A DNA stretch of 64,000 bases from Atlantibacter sp. RC6 (GCF_014193285.1 NZ_JACHZE010000002.1:434001-498000), one strand, 5' to 3'; counted from the first letter of the stretch, positions 21,900 to 32,109 are shown. Translations and numbers: made by a program. Notes: generated from the sequence alone by a model not told the origin.

Positions 21900-23240
21900 T
21901 TATTGCGTCACGGCGAACTGGCCCGTGGTCGTTGAACCGGCGTTAACCGTTTTGCCGGTTCCGCCCTCTCCGGGCGCCGATTGTAACGGATGCGACAGGA
22001 AATAGTTACGCAAGCCCTTATAAAGCGCATCGGCGATCTGCTGTTGGTAATCGTCGCTCGCTAACAGGCGCTCTTCACCGCTGTTGCTGATAAATCCGGT
22101 CTCCACCAGCAGGGATGGGATATCCGGCGAGCGCAGCACGCCGAGGCTGGCATGTTCCGGACGGCGCTTATGGAGATCGCCTACCCGCGCCAGTTGCGAC
22201 AGCACGTTAGTCGCCACGTCATAGCCGACACGCTGGGAGTGGCCAAACTGCAAATCCAGTACCGCCTGGCTCAAATACGGGTCCGCCTGGCTGTTCGCCA
22301 ACACGTCGCCCGCCCCGCCCAGCAGTTCGGATTGCTTCTCGTGCTGTTCAAGCCAGCCCGCCATTTCACTGTTGGCGCGGCGATTCGACAGCACCCATAC
22401 CGACGCGCCCGTGGCGTCGCGGTTCGGCGCGGCGTCAGCGTGAATCGATACCAGCACGTTGGCGTTCTGTTTACGCGCCACATCGGAACGGCCCATCACC
22501 GATATAAAGTAATCGCCGTCGCGGGTCAGGACGCCTTTAAACAGCGGATCGTCGTTTAACAGGGTGCGCAGCTTGCGGGCGATGGCGATAGTGACGTTTT
22601 TCTCTTTCACGCCGCCAGGGCCAATCGCGCCTGGATCCTGGCCGCCGTGTCCGGCATCAATCGCCACCACAATACGGTCGCCGCTGGCGGAGACCTTACG
22701 CGTGTTGGCAGGCCGCGTCACGGTGTCACTGCTCACCACCGAGGTCACACGATCGGATTGCGATTTAAACGGGTTACGCGCAGGCTCCACGGGGCGCGGC
22801 TGCGGTGTGATTTCCCGTTTTGCCACCACGGGCGGCGGTGGAGGCGGAGGCGGCGCATCGGCATCAATGGTGAACACCACGGTGTAATTAGCGCCGTTTT
22901 GCTGTTTCACCGCGCGGGTTTTGCCGTTTTTAGTCAGGTCGACCACCAGGCGCAGCGAGCCCGTATCTTTCGGTGTACCTGAGCGAATACTCTTCACCAG
23001 GTTATTCCCGCTGAAAATCAGCGGCAACCCCTGGATCACGCCGGTCTGTTTAATATCCAGCGCCACGCTGCGCTGGCCGTCATGGGAAAACGCATAATCA
23101 GGCTCGCCAAAAAAGCTGAACGTAATACGCGCCTGGTCATCGCCATTGGAGACCTGGATATCGGATAAGCTTGCCGCCCACGCAGGCGCACACAGCGCCA
23201 GCAAAGCGATAATCAACCACTTTTTCATGAAAGGTATCAT
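21900..23240 (-). CDS. amiB: N-acetylmuramoyl-L-alanine amidase AmiB
   Basis: 446 residues. A signal peptide ([17 protein letters not shown]) directs it to the periplasm. An AMIN domain follows, then a proline run near residues 130-140 and the Amidase_3 zinc domain ([35 protein letters not shown]). It cleaves septal peptidoglycan when activated by EnvC. The ATG at 23240 is preferred because AAGGA lies seven bases before it; a second ATG occurs at 23228. Confidence 0.97.
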   Translation of the reverse strand: MIPFMKKWLIIALLALCAPAWAASLSDIQVSNGDDQARITFSFFGEPDYAFSHDGQRSVALDIKQTGVIQGLPLIFSGNNLVKSIRSGTPKDTGSLRLVVDLTKNGKTRAVKQQNGANYTVVFTIDADAPPPPPPPPVVAKREITPQPRPVEPARNPFKSQSDRVTSVVSSDTVTRPANTRKVSASGDRIVVAIDAGHGGQDPGAIGPGGVKEKNVTIAIARKLRTLLNDDPLFKGVLTRDGDYFISVMGRSDVARKQNANVLVSIHADAAPNRDATGASVWVLSNRRANSEMAGWLEQHEKQSELLGGAGDVLANSQADPYLSQAVLDLQFGHSQRVGYDVATNVLSQLARVGDLHKRRPEHASLGVLRSPDIPSLLVETGFISNSGEERLLASDDYQQQIADALYKGLRNYFLSHPLQSAPGEGGTGKTVNAGSTTTGQFAVTQ

Positions 23241-23270
23241 CCCGTCATCCTTGTTAAATGGCTGGACGTG

Positions 23271-23753
23271 TCACACCACAACCCGATCGGTGTTGGGATC
23301 CAAACGCGCCAATAACCTGTTACCCGCTGCAGATACGGCGTTTATTTGTGCCGAACGCCCGCGATCGTGATAAGTAAGATGAATTTCGACATCCGGGTCA
23401 GGCAGCACACCCGCACCTTGTTGCGGCCACTCCACCAGGCAAATGGCGTTGTCGGCGAAATAATCGCGGATCCCCATAAACTCCAGCTCCTCAGGGTCCG
23501 CCAGTCGATATAAATCGAAGTGGTACACGGTCAAATTCTCAAGCTCATAGGGTTCGACCAGGGTATAGGTCGGGCTTTTCACATTGCCCTTATGGCCCAG
23601 CGCCTGCAAAAAACCACGACTAAAGGTGGTTTTACCCGCCCCTAAATCACCCACCAGCCAAATCACCGTTGCGCCATTACAGGCCTGCGCCACGGCTTTG
23701 CCGAAATCTAACGTTGCCTGTTCATCGGCGAGAGGGATAACACGTTCAATCAT
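23271..23753 (-). CDS. tsaE: TsaE, ATPase for tRNA t6A37 synthesis
   Basis: 160 residues, slightly longer than E. coli TsaE (153) because the C-terminus adds a short DPNTDRVVV tail. It is the P-loop ATPase ([19 protein letters not shown]) that resets the TsaBD complex making threonylcarbamoyl-adenosine in ANN-decoding tRNAs. [11 protein letters not shown] and HFDLYRL are family motifs. It overlaps nnr by eight bases and precedes amiB. Confidence 0.97.
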   Translation of the reverse strand: MIERVIPLADEQATLDFGKAVAQACNGATVIWLVGDLGAGKTTFSRGFLQALGHKGNVKSPTYTLVEPYELENLTVYHFDLYRLADPEELEFMGIRDYFADNAICLVEWPQQGAGVLPDPDVEIHLTYHDRGRSAQINAVSAAGNRLLARLDPNTDRVVV

Positions 23754-25272
23754 GGTTTACATCATTCAGTTCAGGGTTAACAACCAGGTACAGCGTCGTA
23801 AAAAGATCGCTTGCGAGCATTCCACGCGTACCAGAACGGCGGGCGATGGCATCGGCGGCGGCGGCATGCGCCACGCAACCTGCACAGGCGGCGTCATAAA
23901 GATTAAGTTTCTGTCCTAATAACGCGCCGATGATACCGGATAACACATCGCCCATTCCGCCCGTCGCCATGCCGGGATTTCCGGCATCGATAATCGCGAG
24001 TTCACCGTTTTCGCTGGCGACCAACGTACCCGCCCCCTTTAAGACCACAACGCCACCATAACGTTTCGCCAGGCGGCGGGCTGCGAGTAAGCGATCGCTT
24101 TCAATTTGCGCGACGTCACAGTTGAGCAAACGCGCCGCTTCGCCGGGGTGCGGCGTAATAACCCGATTCTGACGTTTATCGGGATTGAATGCCAGAAGGT
24201 TGAGCGCATCCGCGTCCCACAGCATCGGTTTTTGCGAATTCTCGACTTTTTGCAGCGCCCTTTTGCCCCATTTTTCCTGGCCCAGGCCAGGGCCGATAAT
24301 CACCACGTCCGCCCATTCGAGGCCATTGGCGAGCGATTCATCGGTTAATTCTTGTACCATCAGTTCAGGCCGGGCAGTGAGCAGCGCAGCGATATTCTCC
24401 TGGCGCGTCACCACGCGGACCAGCCCGGCACCGGAACGCAGCGCCGCTTCGCCCGCCAGACGAATCGCCCCGGCGGTGCCATGGTCGCCGCCGATGAGCA
24501 ACAAGCGTCCGTTATCGCCTTTATGCGCGGTAGCGCGGCGCGGTTTAAGCCAGCGAGCCAGCGTTGCCGCATCGTAACGCTGGATTGCCGCAGGCTTATC
24601 CGCCAGCCAGCTTTCCAGCCCGAGCGCGTTCACCTGAAGCTCGCCCACTACATCGCGGGCTTTCCCGGTCAGCAGGCCGGGCTTCAGGGCGATAAACGTC
24701 AACGTTTGCTGCGCGGTAATCACGCTGCCGGGCGTTGCGCCGGTTTCGGCCAATAATCCGGAAGGGATATCTAACGCCAGAATCGGCGCGGGATCGGCAT
24801 TGGCTTGATCGATCAGCGCGCTGACCGCGGGACGCGGCGCGCTGGCAAGACCGGTTCCCAACAGCCCATCAATAATCAGCGACACGCCCTGCGGCCAGGG
24901 CGTCGTCGACGCGTGGATTTCCCCGCCCGCGTTCAGCCAGGCGTCGCGGGCGCAGGCCGCCTCTTCAGGAAGCGGCTTCTCGCTCTCCAGCGCCAGCAGC
25001 GTGACGTTGATGCCTTCGGCTTTCGCCAGCCGCGCCACCACATAGCCGTCGCCGCCGTTATTGCCGTGGCCGCACAGCACCAGCCAGTGCTGCGCTTCTG
25101 GCCACGTCGCGCGCGCCAGCCGAAACGCGGTTTCCCCGGCGCGCAGCATTAGTTCATACAGGGTGATGCCGAGGCTATCCGCCGCCTCTTTTTCCGCCTT
25201 TCTCACCCACTCAGCTGGCCATACCGAGTGTGGTATACTGCTACGGTTATTGGTAAGCCGATGGTCCGTCAT
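23746..25272 (-). CDS. nnr: Bifunctional NAD(P)HX epimerase/dehydratase Nnr
   Basis: 508 residues. The N-terminal YjeF_N epimerase domain ([17 protein letters not shown]) and C-terminal ADP-dependent dehydratase domain ([50 protein letters not shown]) together repair hydrated NADH and NADPH. The start is taken at 25272 (MTDHRLTNN), matching the E. coli start; seven further residues are open upstream. This ATG and the divergent queG ATG overlap inside CATG. Confidence 0.97.
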   Translation of the reverse strand: MTDHRLTNNRSSIPHSVWPAEWVRKAEKEAADSLGITLYELMLRAGETAFRLARATWPEAQHWLVLCGHGNNGGDGYVVARLAKAEGINVTLLALESEKPLPEEAACARDAWLNAGGEIHASTTPWPQGVSLIIDGLLGTGLASAPRPAVSALIDQANADPAPILALDIPSGLLAETGATPGSVITAQQTLTFIALKPGLLTGKARDVVGELQVNALGLESWLADKPAAIQRYDAATLARWLKPRRATAHKGDNGRLLLIGGDHGTAGAIRLAGEAALRSGAGLVRVVTRQENIAALLTARPELMVQELTDESLANGLEWADVVIIGPGLGQEKWGKRALQKVENSQKPMLWDADALNLLAFNPDKRQNRVITPHPGEAARLLNCDVAQIESDRLLAARRLAKRYGGVVVLKGAGTLVASENGELAIIDAGNPGMATGGMGDVLSGIIGALLGQKLNLYDAACAGCVAHAAAADAIARRSGTRGMLASDLFTTLYLVVNPELNDVNHD

Positions 25273-26410
25273 GTCTGAACCCCTTGATCTCAATCTTCTC
25301 GCGCAAAATATAAAGCAATGGGGCGCCGAGCTCGGCTTTCAGCATGTCGGCATTACCGACACCGATTTAAGCCCCCATGAACCTGCGCTCCAGGCGTGGC
25401 TGGATAAACAATATCACGGCGAGATGGAGTGGATGGCGCGTCACGGCATGATGCGCGCCCGTCCGCATGAATTGTTGCCCGGCACCCTGCGCGTGATCAG
25501 CGTCAGGATGAACTATCTGCCCACCAACGCCGCGTTTGCGCGCACCTTAAAAGATCCCTCGCTGGGTTATATCAGCCGCTATGCGCTGGGCCGTGATTAT
25601 CACAAGCTGATGCGAAACCGGCTAAAAAAACTCGGGGAAACTATTCAGGAGCAGTACGCGTCGCTGAATTTTAGACCCTTTGTCGATTCTGCGCCCGTGC
25701 TTGAGCGCCCGTTAGCCGCAAAGGCGGGCCTGGGCTGGACAGGTAAGCACTCACTTATCCTCGATCGCAATGCCGGTTCGTTCTTTTTCCTCGGCGAATT
25801 GCTGGTAGATATTCCGCTGCCGGTGGATCAACCTGTGGAAGAAGGCTGTGGCCGCTGCGTAGCCTGTATGACCATCTGCCCAACCGGCGCGATTGTCGAG
25901 CCTTACACCGTTGATGCGTGTCGCTGCATTTCTTATCTGACCATTGAACTGGAAGGCGCGATCCCGGAAGAATTCCGTCCGTTAATCGGTAACCGTATCT
26001 ACGGCTGCGATGATTGCCAGCTAATTTGCCCGTGGAACCGTTTTTCTCAGCTCACCGTCGAAGCCGATTTTTCGCCGCGCCAGGCATTACACAGCCCTAA
26101 GCTGATTGAGCTGTTTGGCTGGAGCGAAGCGCACTTCCTGAAAATGACCGAGGGTTCGGCGATCCGGCGCATTGGTCATGTGCGTTTTCTGCGTAATATT
26201 GCCGTCGCGTTAGGGAACGCAGCCTGGGACGACGCCAATATCGCCGCGCTGACAAAAAGAAAAGGTGAGCACCCACTTCTCGATGAACACATAGACTGGG
26301 CGATTGCGCAACAAATAACCAAGCGAAATGCCGATGCAATAGAAGTGCAATTACCACAAAAACAGCGCCTGGTTCGGGTAATAGAGAAAGGTCTAACGCG
26401 AGACGCTTAA
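25271..26410 (+). CDS. queG: Epoxyqueuosine reductase QueG
   Basis: 379 residues, the E. coli length. It is a cobalamin-dependent iron-sulfur enzyme performing the last step of queuosine synthesis in tRNA. Two ferredoxin-type cysteine clusters are visible: CGRCVACMTICPTGAI and CDDCQLICPW, the latter paired with the cysteine in DACRCIS. The ATG at 25271 ([11 protein letters not shown]) overlaps the nnr start, so its promoter must lie within nnr. Three DnaA boxes follow immediately downstream. Confidence 0.98.
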   Translation: MSEPLDLNLLAQNIKQWGAELGFQHVGITDTDLSPHEPALQAWLDKQYHGEMEWMARHGMMRARPHELLPGTLRVISVRMNYLPTNAAFARTLKDPSLGYISRYALGRDYHKLMRNRLKKLGETIQEQYASLNFRPFVDSAPVLERPLAAKAGLGWTGKHSLILDRNAGSFFFLGELLVDIPLPVDQPVEEGCGRCVACMTICPTGAIVEPYTVDACRCISYLTIELEGAIPEEFRPLIGNRIYGCDDCQLICPWNRFSQLTVEADFSPRQALHSPKLIELFGWSEAHFLKMTEGSAIRRIGHVRFLRNIAVALGNAAWDDANIAALTKRKGEHPLLDEHIDWAIAQQITKRNADAIEVQLPQKQRLVRVIEKGLTRDA

Positions 26411-26421
26411 GAAAAGTCTGC

Positions 26422-26659
26422 TGTGCATAAAATTTAAAAGGCCTTGTCATTCAATCGTAAAAAATACGTCAGTGATCGAATTAACACTTTTAGCAGTTTG
26501 AAAATCTTATTAGGAAACAAGACATTGCCAAAAAGATGTCAAAATATGACTTCTGGTCTACGGCGCAACGGCAAGAAATAACCTGTGGATAAGTCTGTTG
26601 AAATCCCTGTTTCAGATTCGCAAAAAAGGCAGACAGACACGTTGACTTGCTGTGGATAA
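26422..26659. promoter_or_regulatory. Cluster of three consensus DnaA boxes, likely datA-like locus
   Basis: Three 9-mers match the DnaA box TTATNCACA exactly, all oriented on the minus strand: 26422-26430 (TTATGCACA), 26584-26592 and 26651-26659 (both TTATCCACA). They fill the 269-base gap between queG and the glycine tRNAs, which holds no gene. In E. coli this is where the datA locus lies; DnaA and IHF bind there to promote hydrolysis of DnaA-ATP. I found no clean IHF consensus, though 26430-26520 is AT-rich. The DnaA boxes are seen; the datA role is inferred from position. Confidence 0.75.
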
Positions 26660-26679
26660 TTTTTGATCGGTGAGAAATT

Positions 26680-26755
<76 letters not shown>

Positions 26756-26826
26756 TTAATCTGCGTCTTTTAAATTGCTTAGCTGCAACTCAAAATCCTG
26801 CGACTGGATGGTACTGAATCAAATTT

Positions 26827-26902
<76 letters not shown>

Positions 26903-26973
26903 TTAATCTTCGTCTTTTAAGTTGCTTAGCCGCAACTCAAAATCCTGCGATTGGGTGGTGCTGAATCAAATTT

Positions 26974-27049
<76 letters not shown>

Positions 27050-27088
27050 CCGACGTGAACTGCATTTCTGCTCTGTCACGGGAGGCGC

Positions 27089-27116
27089 ATTATACGAGAA
27101 ATCATCACGGTCGCAA
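27089..27116 (-). promoter_or_regulatory. Promoter of the tRNA-Gly cluster
   Basis: On the minus strand TTGCGA (27116-27111) and a perfect TATAAT (27094-27089) are separated by 16 bases. The bases after the -10 are GCGCCTCCC, a GC-rich discriminator typical of stringently controlled stable RNA promoters. The remaining sequence from 27117 to 27230 is AT-rich and shows nothing I can name. Confidence 0.8.
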
Positions 27117-27230
27117 TACCTTAAAAGCGTTTTTTTGTGATTTTTATCTGAATGCTGATTTTATCAACAAGATGACGAAATTAAAAACAGCTTTGTTACG
27201 AAACGGTTACTGAAAAAAATTCTCCGCCTT

Positions 27231-27261
27231 TAAAAAAAGCGCAGCGGCACTGCCGCTGCGC
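27231..27261 (-). terminator. Terminator after ybiW
   Basis: On the minus strand a perfect ten-base stem (27261-27252 with 27248-27239, arm GCGCAGCGGC) is followed by seven T. It lies just past the ybiW stop. Confidence 0.9.
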
Positions 27262-27269
27262 CAGGTATT

Positions 27270-29702
27270 TTACAAACTGTGTTCAGTACGGGCGATGATA
27301 TCGTCCTGGGCATCCGGCGACAGCGCGGTAAAGAACGCGGAATAGCCCGCGACGCGTACCACCAGGTCGCGATACTGGTCAGGATGTTTCTTCGCCTCCA
27401 GCAGCGTTTCCCGCGACACAATGTTGTATTGAATGTGCCAGCCCTTATGCACTTCAAAGAAGGTTCTCAGCATCATCATCAGCTTGATACGGTCGCTGTT
27501 GTTTTCCAGCGTGGCCGGGTTCAGTTTCTGATTAAGCAATACGCCGCCAAGAATCGAGCCGGTGGGCAATTTGCCTACCGAACTGATGACCGCCGTTGGC
27601 CCGAGGTGATCGGTCCCGGAAGCCGGGCTGGCCCCTTCCGCCAGCGGCGTTTTGGCTTTACGGCCGTCCGGCGTCGCCATGGTTGCCGCGCCGAAAGGCA
27701 CGTTAGCGGAAATAGACGACGTGCCCGCGTAGTAATTACCGCCAATCGGCCCCCTGCCGTAGCGCGGGTTGTGGTACTGCTTAATCTCGTCGATATAGGT
27801 TTGGTAAGCCCGCGCCAGCAATTCGTCCACGCTGTCGTCATCGTTACCGTATTTCGGCGCGCCGTTGATCAGGCGCTGACGCAGCTGTTCATGGGTCAGC
27901 CCGTCGAAATCCTCCGCCAGCGCCTGGGCCAGTTGCTGCTGACCAATAGCGCCCTGCTCGAACACCAGTTTTTTCACCGCCGCCAGGCTGTTGCCGAGAT
28001 TCGCGATCCCCACCTGCAAGCCAGACACCCAGTCATATTTTGCACCGCCCTGCTTGATGCTCTTCGCGCGCTCGATGCAGTCATCCACCAGCGCCGAACA
28101 GAGAATATCGTGAACGTTCTCCTCCAGCATGGTGTCCACCACATATTCGATTTCGATGGATTTACGGGTGTAGTAGCGAATTTGGCTATCCCAGGCTGCC
28201 ATCACCTCGTCGAATTGACTGAAATTGCCCTTCGACAGCGCCTTTTCCTGAGGCAGGAAGATTTTGCCGCTGGTGGCGTCTTTGCCCCCTTCCAGCGCCG
28301 CCAGCATCACGCGCGCAAAGTTGATAAAGCTCATGCCGGTGCAGCGATAACCCCATTTGCCGCCCACGGCGGTTTCGATGCAGCCAATCGCGGCATACTG
28401 GTAAGCGTCTTCGGGCTCAACACCCAGTTTAATGAATTCCGGGATCACGATTTCATCGTTATTGAACGCGGGCATACCGAAGCCGCAGCGGATCACCTGT
28501 ACGCAGGCGTCCAGGAAGTCGTCGCTGATACCGGCGTGATAGCGCACGCTGAGGTTCGGTTGGGTAGAGCGCAGGCGTCCACAGGACTCCAGAATGGCGT
28601 AAGAGAGCGGGTTGACCGCATCCGTTGCCACGCCGTTTACCAGATTCTGCCCACCGATAGTGACGTTCTGATACAGCGGGCTACCCGCCGAGGCTTTTGA
28701 ATGGGAGCCAGAGCGGATTTTGTTCACTTCCAGCAGCTTCAGCCAGCAACTGTGCAGCATTTCGATGGCCTGTTCACGGGTCAGCGACTGCTCCAGTTCC
28801 ACATCACGGCGATACCACGGGTAGAGATACTGGTCCATGCGGCCAAACGACACCGAATGTCCGTTAGACTCGATCTGCAAAATCAGCTGGATGAAGTAGC
28901 ACAGCTGCAACGCCTGCCAGAAGGTTTTCGGCGGCTCGTGGGCGATGACTTCACAGTTTTCAGCAATAGCGAGCAGCTCGGTTTTACGCGTTTCGCGGCT
29001 TTCCTGCTGCGCCATCTGCTGCGCCAGCGCGGCAAAACGCAGAATATGCTGGCTGACCGCTTCCAGTGTGATATCAACGGCTTTCAGGAACTGCTCACCG
29101 TGCAAATCTTCCAGCATGGTGAGGTTGATGCGCGAGCGGCGTTCGGCCACTTTTTCGCGCATCCCGTCCAAACCCAGCTCCAGCAACAGCGGAAAATTCA
29201 CCGCCAGATGCGCGTCGCCGGAGGTCATATTACCTTCGGCTTTGATGATGCCGGTATCCAGCAGCGCCTTTTGCTCACTGGTAAACATGCCGTAGCAGCG
29301 ATCCTGCACCGTTTGCCCGCGCCACCACGGGCAAATCTCATGCAGCACCCGTTTGTTTTCTTCGCTTACTGCAAACCCTGCGCCCGGACGATCGGCCAGA
29401 TCGTCGATCTCTTTTTCGATCCACGACACGGTGTATTCCGGGAAAATCGGCGCTGCGCGCACTTCACTCGCCTGGTTGCCGACAATCAGCTCGTCGTGTT
29501 TGATCCAAATGGTGCGTTCCGCCAGATGATGGGCCAGCGCCAGCGCGCGGCGCACCGGAATCGGCTTATCCATATTCTGTTGATAAACCGCAGTGTAATG
29601 CTGCGCGCGCTCGGTGCAGACCGGCGGCTTAACAATATGCACCAGGGCGTTTTTGTGGGCCTTAATACGGTCGCTCAACACATCCAGTTTCAGGGTGGTC
29701 AT
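27270..29702 (-). CDS. ybiW: Glycyl radical enzyme YbiW (anhydro-sugar phosphate lyase type)
   Basis: 810 residues, the length of E. coli YbiW and very similar throughout as I remember it. The glycyl-radical loop RVAGYSAFF places the radical at Gly786, and the thiyl site is in AAIGCIETA; a CxE active site is typical of C-O-cleaving members rather than true formate-lyases. Published work on E. coli YbiW, as I recall it, assigns ring-opening of 1,5-anhydroglucitol-6-phosphate to 1-deoxyfructose-6-phosphate, then split by FsaA. The activase gene ybiY lies four bases upstream and fsaA is divergent, so enzyme, activase and next step are together. The enzyme is oxygen-sensitive, in line with the FNR-type box. 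Confidence 0.93.
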   Translation of the reverse strand: MTTLKLDVLSDRIKAHKNALVHIVKPPVCTERAQHYTAVYQQNMDKPIPVRRALALAHHLAERTIWIKHDELIVGNQASEVRAAPIFPEYTVSWIEKEIDDLADRPGAGFAVSEENKRVLHEICPWWRGQTVQDRCYGMFTSEQKALLDTGIIKAEGNMTSGDAHLAVNFPLLLELGLDGMREKVAERRSRINLTMLEDLHGEQFLKAVDITLEAVSQHILRFAALAQQMAQQESRETRKTELLAIAENCEVIAHEPPKTFWQALQLCYFIQLILQIESNGHSVSFGRMDQYLYPWYRRDVELEQSLTREQAIEMLHSCWLKLLEVNKIRSGSHSKASAGSPLYQNVTIGGQNLVNGVATDAVNPLSYAILESCGRLRSTQPNLSVRYHAGISDDFLDACVQVIRCGFGMPAFNNDEIVIPEFIKLGVEPEDAYQYAAIGCIETAVGGKWGYRCTGMSFINFARVMLAALEGGKDATSGKIFLPQEKALSKGNFSQFDEVMAAWDSQIRYYTRKSIEIEYVVDTMLEENVHDILCSALVDDCIERAKSIKQGGAKYDWVSGLQVGIANLGNSLAAVKKLVFEQGAIGQQQLAQALAEDFDGLTHEQLRQRLINGAPKYGNDDDSVDELLARAYQTYIDEIKQYHNPRYGRGPIGGNYYAGTSSISANVPFGAATMATPDGRKAKTPLAEGASPASGTDHLGPTAVISSVGKLPTGSILGGVLLNQKLNPATLENNSDRIKLMMMLRTFFEVHKGWHIQYNIVSRETLLEAKKHPDQYRDLVVRVAGYSAFFTALSPDAQDDIIARTEHSL

Positions 29703-29706
29703 GACA

Positions 29707-30606
29707 TTATCCTCTCAAGGTAGCCGTCAGGCCCTTCTCACGGGCGCAGGACTGGGCAAAATCAAGCAATTCTGGCGCATCAAGCGGTTTGTCCGGCGCC
29801 AGGTAGGGTTGGTTTAACAGGTGATATTTGTTGATGCCTAACGTGTGATAGGGCAAAAAATGAATCTCTTTGACGTTAAGTTTTTCCGCGGCGAAGCCGG
29901 TAATCGCCTGGATTGACGCTTCGTCGGCGTTAAAACCGGGGATCAGCGGGACGCGGATAATCAGTTGTTTCCCGGCAGCCGCCACCTTTTCCAGGTTACT
30001 CATCACGCGCCGGGCAGAGCCGTCGGTCCATTTTTTAAAGGCGGCGTCATCCACGTGTTTCAGATCGGCGAGAAACAGGTCGGTATACGCAAGCGAGGGC
30101 TCAACATAATGCCAGGGCACATGCAGGCAGGTTTCTACTGCGGTATGAATGCCCTGTTGATGGCTGGCTTTCAGCAGCGCCTGCGCCATCTCCGGGTTCA
30201 TAAAGGGTTCGCCGCCTGAGAGCGTTAATCCGCCGCCGCTACGGTCATAAAACGGCTTATCGCGCAGCACCGTCGCCATAATCTGCTCAACGCTTTTTTC
30301 TTCGCCGCAAACCGTCAGCGCCTGAGTGGGGCAGCAGTCCTGTAAACGGTCGAGATGCGCAGTTTCCAGCTTTTCACGGTGAATAATCAGCCCGGTCAGG
30401 CTACGTTGGATGATATCCGGCAGCGCCTGCTGGCAAAGTTCGCAGCCTTCAAGACACAGCCGGGGATCAAACAGCACGTCGCGCTCGCGTGAGCGGCTTT
30501 CCGGATTCTGGCACCAGCGGCACCCGAGCGAACATCCTTTCAGGAACACCACAGTACGAATGCCGGGGCCGTCATGGGTCGAATAACGCTGGATATTGAA
30601 AATCAT
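29707..30606 (-). CDS. ybiY: Glycyl-radical-enzyme activating enzyme YbiY
   Basis: 299 residues from the ATG at 30606 ([17 protein letters not shown]); a GTG three codons earlier is also open. The radical-SAM cluster is CSLGCRWC at residues 25-32 (CX3CX2C). A ferredoxin-like insert with further cysteines follows ([15 protein letters not shown]), as in activases of non-PFL glycyl radical enzymes. [15 protein letters not shown] is the SAM-binding GGE motif. It installs the glycyl radical on YbiW, which follows four bases downstream. Confidence 0.95.
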   Translation of the reverse strand: MIFNIQRYSTHDGPGIRTVVFLKGCSLGCRWCQNPESRSRERDVLFDPRLCLEGCELCQQALPDIIQRSLTGLIIHREKLETAHLDRLQDCCPTQALTVCGEEKSVEQIMATVLRDKPFYDRSGGGLTLSGGEPFMNPEMAQALLKASHQQGIHTAVETCLHVPWHYVEPSLAYTDLFLADLKHVDDAAFKKWTDGSARRVMSNLEKVAAAGKQLIIRVPLIPGFNADEASIQAITGFAAEKLNVKEIHFLPYHTLGINKYHLLNQPYLAPDKPLDAPELLDFAQSCAREKGLTATLRG

Positions 30607-30643
30607 AAAATTCACCGTTCTTGTTTCGCATGAAAATTAAATG

Positions 30644-30659
30644 ACTTTCGAAAGAAAGT
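30644..30659. promoter_or_regulatory. Perfect inverted repeat in the ybiY/fsaA divergent region
   Basis: ACTTTC at 30644-30649 and GAAAGT at 30654-30659 are separated by GAAA. The core CTTTCGAAAG is itself a ten-base palindrome. It adjoins the FNR-type box and may be an operator for an unidentified regulator. No regulator gene is adjacent. Confidence 0.45.
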
Positions 30660-30663
30660 AACA

Positions 30664-30677
30664 TTGACTTAAATCAA
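30664..30677. promoter_or_regulatory. FNR-type binding site between ybiY and fsaA
   Basis: TTGACTTAAATCAA matches the FNR consensus TTGAT-N4-ATCAA at nine of ten defined positions. It lies 58 bases before the ybiY ATG and 67 before the fsaA ATG, so it could control both directions. Anaerobic induction suits an oxygen-sensitive glycyl radical enzyme and its aldolase. Confidence 0.75.
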
Positions 30678-30743
30678 ATGACTGGCAGGGGGCGGCGATA
30701 TACTGCGATAAGTTGCTGCATTTCACAGTTTGAGGACGACACG

Positions 30744-31409
30744 ATGGAACTTTATCTTGATACTGCCGACGTCGCGGCGGTGGCCCGCCTGGCGCGGATC
30801 TTTCCTTTGGCGGGCATTACCACCAACCCCAGCATCATCGCTAAAGGTAAAAAGCCCGTCAGCGTTGTGCTGCCGGAATTGCAGGAAGCGCTGGGCGGTA
30901 AAGGGCGTTTATTCGCACAGGTAATGGCGACGCAGGCGGAAAAAATGGTAGACGACGCGCTGGCGCTGCGGGAAATCATTCCCGATCTGGTGGTAAAAGT
31001 GCCGGTAACGCCGGAAGGCCTGGCGGCAATCAAGATCCTGAAAACTAAAGGTGTTCCCACGCTGGGGACGGCGGTTTATGGTGCTGCTCAGGGCTTGTTG
31101 AGCGCGCTGGCAGGCGCGGAGTATGTCGCGCCGTATGTGAACCGCGTTGATGCCCAGGGCGGCGACGGGATCAAAACCGTTACCGAGCTCCAGCAGTTAC
31201 TGACGCTGCATGCGCCGGGGTCGAAAGTGCTGGCTGCGAGCTTTAAAACGCCGCGCCAGGCACTGGACTGCCTGCTGGAGGGCTGTGAAGCCATTACTCT
31301 GCCGCTGGACGTGGCGGAGCAGTTTATCAATGCGCCTGCGGTCACAGCGGCGGTGGCAACGTTCGAACAGGACTGGCAAAACGCGTTCGGCACACTGGCG
31401 CTGAAATAA
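30744..31409 (+). CDS. fsaA: Fructose-6-phosphate aldolase FsaA
   Basis: 221 residues, a transaldolase-like class I aldolase. The Schiff-base lysine is Lys85 in [12 protein letters not shown], and the start [10 protein letters not shown] with [15 protein letters not shown] is characteristic. It cleaves fructose-6-phosphate-like ketoses to glyceraldehyde-3-phosphate and a C3 ketone; with YbiW it would take 1-deoxyfructose-6-phosphate. The ATG at 30744 follows TGAGGACG; upstream codons in frame are not needed. It is divergent from ybiY-ybiW as in E. coli, but lies beside orn, whereas E. coli fsaA lies near moeA/moeB. Confidence 0.95.
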   Translation: MELYLDTADVAAVARLARIFPLAGITTNPSIIAKGKKPVSVVLPELQEALGGKGRLFAQVMATQAEKMVDDALALREIIPDLVVKVPVTPEGLAAIKILKTKGVPTLGTAVYGAAQGLLSALAGAEYVAPYVNRVDAQGGDGIKTVTELQQLLTLHAPGSKVLAASFKTPRQALDCLLEGCEAITLPLDVAEQFINAPAVTAAVATFEQDWQNAFGTLALK

Positions 31410-31417
31410 TACTTTCT

Positions 31418-31440
31418 TCAGGCCGCATCAGGCGGCCTGA
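31418..31440. terminator. Hairpin between convergent fsaA and orn
   Basis: TCAGGCCGC (31418-31426) pairs perfectly with GCGGCCTGA (31432-31440) around a five-base loop. It sits between convergent stops and probably ends both transcripts, although neither side has a proper T run. Confidence 0.55.
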
Positions 31441-31451
31441 TAGTTACTGGC

Positions 31452-31997
31452 TTACAGCTTGATAAAGTGTTCGCGGTAATACGCCAGCTCTGCCACCGAT
31501 TCACGGATATCATCCAGCGCCTGGTGTGAGCCCTCTTTCTTCAGGCCTACCAGAATTTCCGGTTTCCAGCGGCGCGCCAGCTCTTTCAGCGTGCTGACGT
31601 CCAGATAACGATAGTGGAAATAGGCTTCCAGCTCCGGCATATATTTAAACAGGAAACGGCGATCCTGGCCGATGCTGTTGCCGCAGATCGGCGACGTATT
31701 GGCAGGCACCCACTGCTTCAGGAATTCGAGAGTCGCCAGTTCCGCCGCGCGGTCATCCAGGGTACTGGCCTTAACGCGATCCACCAGGCCGCTGCCGGTA
31801 TGGGTACGGACGTTCCAGTCATCCATCAGCGCCAGTTGTTCATCCGACTGATGCACCGCGATCACCGGCCCTTCCGCCAGGATATTCAAATTCGCATCGG
31901 TAACCAGAGTGGCGATTTCGATAATGCGGTCGCGCTCTGGATCCAGCCCCGTCATCTCCAGATCGATCCAAATCAGATTATTTTCATTTCCACTCAT
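31452..31997 (-). CDS. orn: Oligoribonuclease Orn
   Basis: 181 residues. It is an essential DnaQ-fold 3'-5' exoribonuclease that degrades dinucleotides, including pGpG. The DEDD catalytic residues are visible in [27 protein letters not shown] and [13 protein letters not shown]. The start is ATG 31997 ([10 protein letters not shown]); an upstream GTG at 32009 is open but less likely. It is divergent from rsgA. Confidence 0.98.
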   Translation of the reverse strand: MSGNENNLIWIDLEMTGLDPERDRIIEIATLVTDANLNILAEGPVIAVHQSDEQLALMDDWNVRTHTGSGLVDRVKASTLDDRAAELATLEFLKQWVPANTSPICGNSIGQDRRFLFKYMPELEAYFHYRYLDVSTLKELARRWKPEILVGLKKEGSHQALDDIRESVAELAYYREHFIKL

Positions 31998-32109
31998 GCT
32001 ATTTTCCACCCTTCTGGCGCCACCCCTCGGTGACGATCGGTTAAATCATGTAAAATTAGTGTGTATCATAGAGGTTTTGCCCATTCCGGGCGACCAGGAG
32101 CCAGCACGA

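Noticed and set aside
27279-29723. Long open frames (over 300 codons each) on the plus strand opposite ybiW
   Set aside because: They are antisense to a well-conserved gene, have no ribosome sites or recognisable domains, and follow from codon bias in ybiW.
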